Shown here: one piece after another, positions 8,565 to 16,400 of the stretch
How positions within the stretch are numbered: the first letter of the stretch is position 1
Layout: the number at the start of each line of letters is the position of its first letter
The notes under the pieces: generated by a model
What the model was told of the DNA's origin: nothing
The model's database searches: none
The model's input: the letters and a program-made list of their open reading frames with translations, nothing else
Translations under genes and position numbers: made by a program
Assembly: GCA_009695195.1 (NCBI GenBank)
Contig: SIBJ01000044.1
Coordinates: forward strand, 1 to 32,968
Direction: 5' to 3'
Source of the DNA: Pedosphaera sp.
GTDB lineage: Bacteria > Verrucomicrobiota > Verrucomicrobiia > Limisphaerales > JADLHS01
Length of the DNA stretch: 32,968 bases

Positions 8565-8765
8565 GAGGGTGTGATTAAAAACAGGTGAGGGCACTATGGA
8601 CTGCGGTGGCAAGTCGGACGCGACACCGCTTTGGCACCGACGACGGCGATGGAGATGAGCCACCCGCCCCGTGCGCTCGAAAGCGGTGTCGCGTCCGACT
8701 TGCCACCGCAGTCCAAAAATACCGCCAGCACCCTCTCACCCTCACCCGCCTTTAATCGCACCCTC
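8565..8765. repeat. Palindromic repeat element, copy B (complete, REP-pair-like)
   Basis: Two 35-bp arms (8598-8632 and 8680-8714) are perfect inverted repeats around a loop of about 47 bp. Each arm can itself fold: GCGGT pairs with ACCGC and GTCG pairs with CGAC around GACG. The outer ends are also inverted: GAGGGTGTGATTAAAA at 8565 against TTTAATCGCACCCTC ending at 8765. This copy is close to the reverse complement of copy C (32704-32887), including the loop. It lies between the divergent genes yajC and the helical-repeat protein. No frame of the element looks coding. Confidence 0.9.
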
Positions 8766-8897
8766 GGTTTGAATCGGGAATCAGCGGCTATCCGTTAGAT
8801 TTCGCGCGCGTCCCGGGGTAATTCCGGGGAAATAGTCGTTGACGCAAACCCCGGCATTTGTTATCTCATTCATCACATTCACGCTAATGTGAACCGC
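8766..8897 (+). promoter_or_regulatory. Leader region of the secreted helical-repeat gene
   Basis: This 130-bp stretch between palindromic element B and the start codon has no gene. A possible -35 box TTGACG (8839-8844) is followed after 17 bp by TATCTC (8862-8867), a poor -10 box, so the promoter call is weak. No Shine-Dalgarno site is evident. Confidence 0.25.
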
Positions 8898-9692
8898 ATG
8901 AAATCTATATCTTTCAAAACCAAAACTTTGGCCCTCGCAGTGGTATCTGCCTTGGCGCTCAATCACGCCTTCGCCGGCAAAGTCTCCGAGCTCGACTTCG
9001 CGAAGAAGGAACTCCGCGCCGTGCCGACCGCCGAGATCCCGGCGAAAGCCGCCCAGCTTTGCGCGCAGGCGAAACCGAACTCTGCCACCGCCGAAGCCGT
9101 CGTCAGCGCCGCCGTCGAATTGCGCCCGGCCTCCGTGGTGGCCGTGGTCAGCGCCATTGCGCGGCAGAATCCTGAACTGGCGCCGGAAGTCGCCGCCCGC
9201 GCCGCGACCCTCCGCCCGAAAGAAGTCGCTGCCATCGCGCGTGCCGCCGCCGGGGCCGCGCCCACGCAAGCGGCCAAGATCGTTTTCGCCATCTGCAAAG
9301 CCCTCCCCACGAAATACAATGTCGTCGCGGTCGCGGTCGCCCAGGAAGTGCCCGCCGCGGCGAAGGAAATCCTGGCTGCGGTTGGCTCGGCGGTTCCCGG
9401 GGTGAAGATGTTTGTGGATCGCGCCAGTTCGACGGCGAAGGATTCCTCGGTGGCCAGTGTCATGATGCAGACGGATTCGCTGGTTCAGGTCGCGGCCAAA
9501 GCCGGCAACAGCACGCCCGAGAAAGTCATCACCGCCTCAACGCCCCCGCCCGCGGGTCCGGCGTTCGCCGCATTGCCTCCGCCATTCCTGGGGCCGCCGT
9601 TCACGCCGCTCAGCGGCACACCGACCGATCTGAATCGCACGAATACATCCGAGATTCCGCCGGGTGGTGGTCGCAACTATTCGGGCCCGTAG
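8898..9692 (+). CDS. Secreted Ala-rich protein with four 30-residue helical repeats
   Basis: I do not recognise this gene as a named family. The 264-residue product has a clear signal peptide (MKSISFKTKTLALAVVSALA, cleavage likely after NHAFA at residue 26). Residues 48-167 form four repeats of exactly 30 residues (48-77, 78-107, 108-137, 138-167). Each ends in LRP, LP or VP and most have a second proline near the middle, as expected for pairs of short helices in an alpha-solenoid. A proline-rich linker follows (214-240), then a tail with PPGGGRNYSGP. No membrane anchor or PEP-CTERM sorting signal is present. The ATG at 8898 is preferred to the GTG at 8889 because it starts the signal peptide cleanly. 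The gene is monocistronic, ending in a terminator. Confidence 0.8.
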   Translation: MKSISFKTKTLALAVVSALALNHAFAGKVSELDFAKKELRAVPTAEIPAKAAQLCAQAKPNSATAEAVVSAAVELRPASVVAVVSAIARQNPELAPEVAARAATLRPKEVAAIARAAAGAAPTQAAKIVFAICKALPTKYNVVAVAVAQEVPAAAKEILAAVGSAVPGVKMFVDRASSTAKDSSVASVMMQTDSLVQVAAKAGNSTPEKVITASTPPPAGPAFAALPPPFLGPPFTPLSGTPTDLNRTNTSEIPPGGGRNYSGP

Positions 9693-9713
9693 TCGGACAC
9701 TGAATCTCACCAG

Positions 9714-9746
9714 GCCCCTTTCTTCGGAAAGGGGCTTTTTTATTTT
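9714..9746 (+). terminator. Rho-independent terminator with UUCG loop
   Basis: GCCCCTTTC (9714-9722), loop TTCG, GAAAGGGGC (9727-9735), then a T-rich run TTTTTTATTTT. The 9-bp perfect stem with a tetraloop and T-tract is a textbook intrinsic terminator, 22 bp after the helical-repeat gene. Its distal end touches the stop of the convergent exosortase gene and may serve both directions. Confidence 0.93.
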
Positions 9747-11299
9747 GGCGATGGTTGCGATTCGCGCGTGATGATTTGAGTCAGTTGCGCGGCCAGCGCC
9801 GCGTCGGCCTTCTCCGCGTCTGGAATTCCCGACACCGCAATCTCGACCACGCGCTGGCTGAGACTGCGGCTGCCGGCGAGTGCGGCGGCGAGACGCGAGG
9901 CCGTGTTCTCACGCATGTTCGCCGCCAGGCCGCGCGTGCCGTCCTCCCATGCGCAGAAATAGACGAACAGCGGCGCTCCGCGATGCGTGAACGTGTAGGC
10001 GCGGAAGGGCAGCGTCAATCCGTCCACGGTGAAATCCTTCACGCCGCGCTGCTCGCGTAATTCCAATCCCGCCGCCGGCAGGCACACTTCCGGCCGGTGG
10101 GTTTTCGCGCATTGCACCGACACGCGCTCGACGAGTCCAGCGGCGGGGCCCCAGCGAAAATAGAAAAGCTGCCACGCCACACCCTCGCCCTCCGTCCACG
10201 TTGCCGAACGTCCCTCCTTGAAGCGCATTTCCAAAATCACGCGCCGCGACAACTCCACCTCGCGGAATTGCGCATGGTCGGTCGGCCAGCGCACGTTCCA
10301 ATTCAAGCGGGCGGCGTCAGCTTGCTCACGGACGCCAAACCACAGCGCATTGCCCGCTTCGACCACGACCAGCCAGCCGAGCAGCGCGGCGGGCATCCAG
10401 CGCGGCTTCAGTTCCGGCCACGGAATTTTGGATCCGATTTCGGCTTTCGCGTTTTTCGCCGGATTCAACCGCGCGGCCACCAGCCACAAGGTCGTGAAGC
10501 ACGCCAGCAAAATAACGATGCCAGTCGGGTCGTGCCATTTTTCCATGGCCTCGAGTCCCGAGCGGCTGGCGATCCACACCAGCAACAACGTGCGGACGAC
10601 GTTGCAGAAGAGTGCCAGCCCGACGCCGGCCGCCAACAGCAGCGCGCGGCGGACGAAGTTCAACCGGTTCGTCTCGCCAAAAAAAAGCGCCATCATGAGC
10701 GTCGCTTGCAACGAACGGATCCCGCTGCACGCCTCGTCAATGCCCACCATGCCGGTGCTGATCTCGATCACGTTGCCGTGCGGCAGCGCCGGAATGCCCA
10801 GCACGGTGAGCGCCTCGACTGCGACCTGCGTGTTGCCGCGCGCGAGAAATTGCACAACGAAGTCTTCCCACTGCGATGGCCACGGAATCGCGACGAGATA
10901 AAACGCGACGGGAAACCAGAAATGTTTCAACCAGTTTTTTCCGCCGGCGAGATAGAGCAGGGCGGTGGTGAGGCCGACGAGTTCCAATCCCATCACCCAA
11001 CTGCCCACGCGCCAGATGGGATTGGCCTCCACGATCACGCGGGTCGGCAGCAACGGCAGCGCACAGAGCAGCAGCAGGAAAATGCCCGTCGCCTTTGGTG
11101 ATGCGTCCGGCACAGGCCGCGTGATCCAGCGTTGCCAGAACAGATACCCGCAGAGAAACGGCACCGCCCAGCCGTAGTTGTATTGGGCGTAGAACGACCA
11201 CTGCGGACTGAGCAATCGCGCGCACGCAAGCCAGTACGCGCCGACAACGAGCGCCGGAAGCCAGAGCGCGGGCCTGGGGTAGGTTTGGGTGTCCGACAT
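9740..11299 (-). CDS. Exosortase with C-terminal EpsI-like domain
   Basis: Exosortases are membrane cysteine transpeptidases that process PEP-CTERM or similar C-terminal signals and occur with exopolysaccharide loci. This 519-residue protein has about eight membrane segments in residues 11-275 and the catalytic residues in the family context: EACSGIRSL (Cys191), NVVRT (Arg236) and WHD (His256). Residues 300-519 resemble EpsI, with HRPEVCLPAAG (401-411), and would lie outside the membrane after one more helix (302-318). I chose MSDTQTYPRP at 11299; the frame is open for 93 more codons upstream but shows nothing conserved there. It is transcribed away from the polysaccharide operon. No PEP-CTERM substrate is in the window. 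Confidence 0.9.
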   Translation of the reverse strand: MSDTQTYPRPALWLPALVVGAYWLACARLLSPQWSFYAQYNYGWAVPFLCGYLFWQRWITRPVPDASPKATGIFLLLLCALPLLPTRVIVEANPIWRVGSWVMGLELVGLTTALLYLAGGKNWLKHFWFPVAFYLVAIPWPSQWEDFVVQFLARGNTQVAVEALTVLGIPALPHGNVIEISTGMVGIDEACSGIRSLQATLMMALFFGETNRLNFVRRALLLAAGVGLALFCNVVRTLLLVWIASRSGLEAMEKWHDPTGIVILLACFTTLWLVAARLNPAKNAKAEIGSKIPWPELKPRWMPAALLGWLVVVEAGNALWFGVREQADAARLNWNVRWPTDHAQFREVELSRRVILEMRFKEGRSATWTEGEGVAWQLFYFRWGPAAGLVERVSVQCAKTHRPEVCLPAAGLELREQRGVKDFTVDGLTLPFRAYTFTHRGAPLFVYFCAWEDGTRGLAANMRENTASRLAAALAGSRSLSQRVVEIAVSGIPDAEKADAALAAQLTQIITRESQPSPK

Positions 11300-11685
11300 T
11301 CGGAGGTTGTACCATGATGGGATTCCGGTGTCCATTTCGCGGAGGCAACCGCCAAAAAAGCTGTCATTGCGATGTGGGGAACGGATAGTTTCACCCAGAA
11401 TTCGCGCAAGCCCGGAGCAGGCGTGCTTGTTGCTGAATGTTTCCAGGGCTTTCAGTAATTGAACTTTTCCCTGGCTCAAGCCAACGGTTCTCGCGTTGTG
11501 GTTTTGTGGGGACACCCGCAAACGACCACGGGCGGCAGCTTGCTTTTTCAAAAACTGAAAGCTGAAATGAGCGCGCATCTTTCCGCCAATGTTCCGCCCA
11601 CTGGTTGCGTCGTGCGGGCGGTTTTGGATTTCAGCTCCCGCTCGCGATTTATCGGAGTTCAGCTTTCAACTTTCAGCCTTTCCCC
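11300..11685. other. Divergent intergenic region between exosortase and polysaccharide operon
   Basis: A 386-bp region without a credible gene. It should hold promoters for both directions. Its right half contains CTGAAAGCTGAAAT (11552-11565) and the cassette at 11629-11677. I see no convincing sigma-70 boxes. A GG-N10-GC pattern at 11530-11543 resembles sigma-54 spacing only weakly. Confidence 0.5.
11551..11677. repeat. Dispersed repeat with TTTCAG-type units and a GATTTATCGGAG core
   Basis: TTTCAGCTCCCGC, then TCGCGATTTATCGGAGTTC, then AGCTTTCAACTTTCAG at 11629-11676 match, with one mismatch over about 33 bp, a segment inside the amidotransferase gene at 14190-14222. Heptamer-like TTTCAGC/CTTTCAA units flank the core, and an opposite-strand version (CTGAAAGCTGAAAT) lies at 11552-11565, giving the region inverted ends. 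Confidence 0.7.
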
Positions 11686-12774
11686 ATGACCATTCTCGGC
11701 ATCAACGCCTATCACGGCGACTCGGCCGCGTGCATTCTGCGCGACGGCAAACTTCTCGTCGCCGCCGAGGAGGAACGATTCCGCCGGATCAAACACTGGG
11801 CCGGCCTGCCGACCGAGGCGATCAAGTTTTGCCTCGCGGAAGCGGGCGCAAAACTTTCCGACGTGGACCACGTCGCCATCAACCGCGATCCGCGCGTCAA
11901 TAATTTCCGCCGCCTGCTCTTCGTGCTCACGAAGCGGCCCGACTTCGGCCTCGTGCTCAATCGCATCCGCAACATCCGCAAAGCCGCCGGCATCGAGGCG
12001 ACCTTGCGCGAAGCCTTCCCGACCGAAACTCTGCACGCACCCGTGCATCATGTTGAACATCACCTCGCGCACCTCGCGTCGGCGTATCTCGTTTCGCCGT
12101 TCGCGGAGGCGGTCTGTGTTTCCGTGGATGGCTTCGGTGATTTCGCCAGCGCAGCGTGGGGCATGGGGCGCGACGGCGAAATCACGATTGATGGCCGCGT
12201 CTATTTTCCGCACTCGCTCGGAATTTTTTACTCCGCGATCACGCAGCTCATCGGCTTTCCGTGGTTCGGCGACGAATACAAAGTCATGGGCCTCGCGCCG
12301 TACGGCGAACCGAAGTTCCTCAACGAAATGCGCGAGGTCGTGCGCGTGCAGAGCGACGGCACGTACCGCCTCGGCCTGAAATATTTCCGCCATCACAACG
12401 AGAACGTCAGTTACACCTGGAACAACTGCACGCCCGAAGTCGGAACGCTCTACACGCCGGAGTTGGAGAAGCTGCTTGGCCCGACGCGAAAAAAGGACGA
12501 GCCGCTCACCCAAAAACACAAGGACCTGGCGCGCTCGGCGCAAGCGATGTACGAGGAGGTGTTCTTCGCCTTGCTCAACGCGCTCCACAAAAAATATCGT
12601 TGCGACCAACTCGCGCTCTCCGGCGGTTGCGCGATGAACTCCGTCGCCAATGGCAAGGTCTATCTCAATACGCCGTTCAAAAAGATGTATCTCCCCGCCG
12701 CCGCGGGTGATGCCGGCGGGGCCATCGGCGCGGCGTTTGTGTTGCAGCACGGAGTGGCGCAGCATGACGGCTGA
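11686..12774 (+). CDS. NodU-type carbamoyltransferase, N-terminal (Kae1-like) part
   Basis: Carbamoyltransferases of the NodU/CmcH/TobZ family transfer a carbamoyl group from carbamoyl phosphate to a sugar or similar hydroxyl. This 362-codon part is the Kae1-like domain: MTILGINAYHGDSAACIL, AAEEERFRRIKH, the metal-binding HHVEHHLAHLASAY, CVSVDGFGD, GDEYKVMGLAPYG, LALSGGCAMNSVANGKV and AAGDAGGAIGAA. All expected motifs are present. Translation ends at a TGA (12772-12774) exactly where the second domain should follow; the same frame stays open after it and encodes that domain. I took the ATG at 11686; the frame extends upstream into the repeat but not into conserved sequence. It is the first gene of the polysaccharide operon, so the polymer or its monomers are probably carbamoylated, if the pair is functional. 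Confidence 0.88.
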   Translation: MTILGINAYHGDSAACILRDGKLLVAAEEERFRRIKHWAGLPTEAIKFCLAEAGAKLSDVDHVAINRDPRVNNFRRLLFVLTKRPDFGLVLNRIRNIRKAAGIEATLREAFPTETLHAPVHHVEHHLAHLASAYLVSPFAEAVCVSVDGFGDFASAAWGMGRDGEITIDGRVYFPHSLGIFYSAITQLIGFPWFGDEYKVMGLAPYGEPKFLNEMREVVRVQSDGTYRLGLKYFRHHNENVSYTWNNCTPEVGTLYTPELEKLLGPTRKKDEPLTQKHKDLARSAQAMYEEVFFALLNALHKKYRCDQLALSGGCAMNSVANGKVYLNTPFKKMYLPAAAGDAGGAIGAAFVLQHGVAQHDG

Positions 12775-12819
12775 GGTTGCCACTCGCACGATCACAGCCA
12801 TCCGGTCGCGCGATTCCAG

Positions 12820-13470
12820 ATGGATCACGCTTACGTCGGGCCGCAATCCTCGCCGGAAGAAATCCGCGCGCTCCTCGATTCCCGCCGCGCTGACATCGCG
12901 AGCGAAGGCTGTGAAGTTCGCGAGCTCGCCGACAACGCCGAACTCTGTCGCGTTACCGCGCAGGCGATCAGCGAGGGGAAAGTCATCGGCTGGTTTCAAG
13001 GCCGGATGGAATGGGGGCCGCGCGCGCTCGGCAACCGCTCCATCCTCGGCGACCCGCGCCGCGCCGACATGAAGGAAATCCTCAACGCCAAGATCAAACG
13101 CCGCGAATCCTTCCGGCCTTTCGCGCCCTCGATTCTCCGCGAAGCCGTCAGCGAATGGTTCGAGCAGGACGACGACGTGCCGTTCATGATGGAAGTTTTT
13201 CAAGTGCGCGAAGCGAAAAGAAAACTCGTGCCCGCCACCACGCACGCCGACGGCTCCGGTCGTTTGCAAACGGTTCACCGTGAAACCAACCCGCTGTACC
13301 ACCAGTTGATTTCAGAATTCTTCCGGCTGACCTCCGTGCCGATGGTGCTCAACACCTCGTTCAACGAGAACGAGCCGGTGGTCTGCAAACCGCAAGAAGC
13401 GCTCGACTGTTTCCTGCGCACGAAGATGGATGTGCTCGTGCTGGGAAATCATTTCATCGCGAGGAAATAG
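12820..13470 (+). CDS. NodU-type carbamoyltransferase, C-terminal (YrdC-like) part
   Basis: This 216-residue frame is the carbamoyltransferase C-terminal domain: MDHAYVGPQSSPEEI, IGWFQGRMEWGPRALGNRSI, LGDPRRADMKEILNAKIKRR, ESFRPFAPSI and PMVLNTSFNENEPVVC. In the family it makes the carbamoyl-adenylate used by the Kae1-like domain. It is in the same frame as the N-terminal part and separated by one TGA plus 15 sense codons with several His residues (HSHDHSHP). The ATG at 12820 is the best independent start, but no Shine-Dalgarno site precedes it. Either this is a naturally split enzyme, or a single gene with a nonsense mutation or sequencing error. The next gene starts 2 bp after its stop. Confidence 0.85.
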   Translation: MDHAYVGPQSSPEEIRALLDSRRADIASEGCEVRELADNAELCRVTAQAISEGKVIGWFQGRMEWGPRALGNRSILGDPRRADMKEILNAKIKRRESFRPFAPSILREAVSEWFEQDDDVPFMMEVFQVREAKRKLVPATTHADGSGRLQTVHRETNPLYHQLISEFFRLTSVPMVLNTSFNENEPVVCKPQEALDCFLRTKMDVLVLGNHFIARK

Positions 13471-13472
13471 CC

Positions 13473-16400
13473 ATGTGCGGCATCGCAGCCATTTTTTCTT
13501 ACGACTCGAACGCCCCCGGCGTGGACGAGGGCGAACTCACCGCCATTCGCGACCGTATGACCTCGCGCGGGCCGGATGGCGCGGGCAACTGGTTCGATCC
13601 GCAACGTCGTGTCGGGCTTGGCCACCGGCGGCTCTCGATCATTGACCTCTCGCCGGCGGGCGCGCAGCCGATGCTCTGGCCGGAGCGAAAACTCGCGATC
13701 ACCTTCAACGGCGAAATTTACAATTACCGCGCGCTGCGTTCGGCGCTCGAAGCCAGAGGCCATCTTTTCAAATCCACCAGCGACACCGAAGTGCTCCTGC
13801 ACCTCTACGCCGAGCATGGCGACGCGATGGTGAACGAACTGCGCGGCATGTACGCCTTCGCCATCTGGGACGGCGTGAAGCGCGGATTGTTTCTTGCCCG
13901 CGATCCCTTCGGCATCAAACCGCTTTACCTCGCCGACGACGGCAAAACTTTGCGCGTCGCTTCGCAAGTGAAGGCGCTGCTCGCGGGCGGAAAAATCTCC
14001 ACCTCACCTTGTTCCGCCGGTCACGCCGGATTTTATTTATGGGGCCACGTTCCCGAACCCTTCACCTTGTATCGCGAAATCCGCTCGCTGCCCGCCGGTT
14101 CGACGTTTTGGGCCGGGGCCGACGGTTCACGGCGAGAAAAAAACTTTTGCTCCGTCTCCAACATTTTCCGTGCGGCCGAAAAGTCCCAGCTTTCAGCTCC
14201 CGCGCGCGATTTATCGGAGTTCAATTTTCAGCTTTCAGCTCTTCTTCGCGACTCCGTCGCGCACCACCTCATCGCGGACGTGCCGGTCGGGGTGTTTCTT
14301 TCGTCCGGGCTTGATTCGACGACTCTCGCCGCGCTGGCGGCGGAGCAGGGCGGCACGTTGCGGACGGTGACGCTCGGCTTCGAGGAATTTCGCGGCACGC
14401 AGAGCGACGAGACGCAGCTCGCAGAAGTTATCGCCCGGCAATACGGCGCGCAGCATCAAACCATCTGGGTCACGCGCCAGGATTTTCAAAACCAAATCGA
14501 ACGCCTCTTCGACGCGATGGACCAGCCGAGCACCGATGGCGTAAACACCTACTTCGTCAGTCTCGCGGCGAAGCGCGCCGGATTGAAAGTCGCTCTCTCC
14601 GGTCTCGGCGGCGACGAAATGTTTGGCGGTTATCCCAGCTTCACGCAGGTGCCACGCAGCGCGCGTTCGCTGGGCTGGCTCGGCGCGCGGAACGGCCTCG
14701 GTAAAATGTTTCGCGCGACGAGTGCGCCCCTGCTGAAACATTTCACCTCGCCGAAGTACGCCGGCGCGCTGGAATATGGCGGCAGTTTCGGCGGCGCGTA
14801 TCTGTTGCGGCGCGGGATGTTCATGCCGTGGGAATTGCCGGCGGCGCCCGATCCCGGATTCCTGACGCGCGGCTTGGCGGAACTGCAAACCCTGTTGCGG
14901 CTCGACGAGACGACCGCCGGCCTGTCGAGTTCCCGCGCAAAAGTCTCCGCGCTGGAAATGAATTGGTACATGCGCAACCAGCTCCTGCGCGATGCGGATT
15001 GGGCGGGCATGGCGCACTCGCTGGAAATCCGCGTGCCATTGGTGGACGCGACCTTGCTGGGCTCGCTCGCGCCGGCGTTGGTCAGCGCGACGCCGCCGAC
15101 GAAGCTCGACATGGCGGACGCGCCGCAAAAGAAACTTCCCGCGGCGATCCTGAGCCGCCGCAAGACCGGTTTTCAGGTTCCGGTGCGTCAGTGGTTGATC
15201 GAACACGATCCCGCCGCCGCGCCGTTTCGCGCCGAGCGCGGGCTGCGCGGCTGGACGCGCGGCGTTTACGCCCGTTGCGCAAACCCGCGGCAAACTGCCG
15301 CCACCGTAACCCCGCAATGGCAGCGGGCCCTCGCGCTGGTCACGGATGCGTTCGGTGGTCGCGGCGGGATCGCGAAATTCAACCGCGACCTGCTGACCGG
15401 GTTGTGCGAGACCGCGAACGCGCGGGAAGTCACGGCGTTCCCGCGTCTGCTGCCGGCGCCGACCGGTGAACTTCCCGCCGGGCTGAAGTTCAACATCTCG
15501 GGCGTCGGGGGAAAGCTCCGCTATTCATTCGCCGTTCTGAGATCGGCGGTGGGAAATCCGAAACCGGAAATCATTTTCTGCGGGCATTTGAATCTGCTGC
15601 CGCTGGCTGTACTCGCGCGGTTGCTCACCGGCGCGCCGGTCGTGCTCATTCTTCACGGCATCGAAGCGTGGTCGCCGCCAAAGAACCGGCTCGTGCGCCG
15701 GCTGGCGCAGCGCGTGGACGCGGTGGTGGCCGTCAGTCAATTCACGCGCCGGCGATTTTTTGCCTGGGCGCAGGTCGCCAGCGCGCTGGATTTCGTCCTG
15801 CCCAACAGCGTGGATCTGGAAAAATTTTCGCCCGACGCGAAAAATCCGGCGCTGCTCGAACGGCTCGGCCTGCGCGACCGCACGGTGTTGCTGACCGTGG
15901 CCCGGTTGTCGGAATCGGAACGTTACAAAGGTATTGACGAAGTGCTCGACGTGCTGCCGGCGCTCGCGCGTGAGATCCCGAATCTCAATTATCTCATCGT
16001 CGGCGACGGCGGCGACCGCGCGCGGCTGGAAGAAAAAGTTTCCCGGCTCGGCCTGCGCGAGCGCGTGGTGTTTGCGGGCTGGGTGGCGGACGACGCGTTG
16101 CCGGATCACTACCGGCTGGCGGATGCCTTCGTGATGCCCGGTCGCGGTGAAGGTTTCGGCATCGTCTATCTCGAAGCGCTGGCGTGCGGCATTCCGGTCG
16201 TGGCGAGCAAGGCCGACGCGAGCGGCGAGGTGATGGGCGGCTGCGAGCGCGCCGTGCTGGCCGACCCTGCGGACCCGGAACAAATCAAAAACGCGATCCG
16301 CCGCGCGCTCGCGTTGCCGCGCGGAGTTGTGCCGGAACGGGCGCGTGAATTTTCCCGGTCGCAATTCAACCGCCGTTGCGCGGCGGTCATGGCGGAATTG

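Noticed and set aside
11530..11543. Possible sigma-54 promoter (GG-N10-GC with TTGCTT)
   Set aside because: Spacing fits, but the -24 half has only the GG in common with the consensus; no nearby activator site or regulator gene supports it.
11300..11578. Longer start for the exosortase gene (93 more codons)
   Set aside because: The extension shows no hydrophobic or conserved pattern and runs into the repeat; exosortases begin close to the first membrane helix, as from 11299.
12772..12820. Selenocysteine insertion at the TGA in the carbamoyltransferase
   Set aside because: A GGTC lies about 30 nt downstream and a short CCATC/GATGG stem can form, but distance and shape do not match a bacterial SECIS, and no selenoprotein of this family is known to me. 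Kept only as a question in the findings.
11659..13302. Long open frame on the minus strand opposite the carbamoyltransferase genes
   Set aside because: It has no recognisable motif and is the complement of well-conserved coding sequence; long antisense frames are expected at this GC content.
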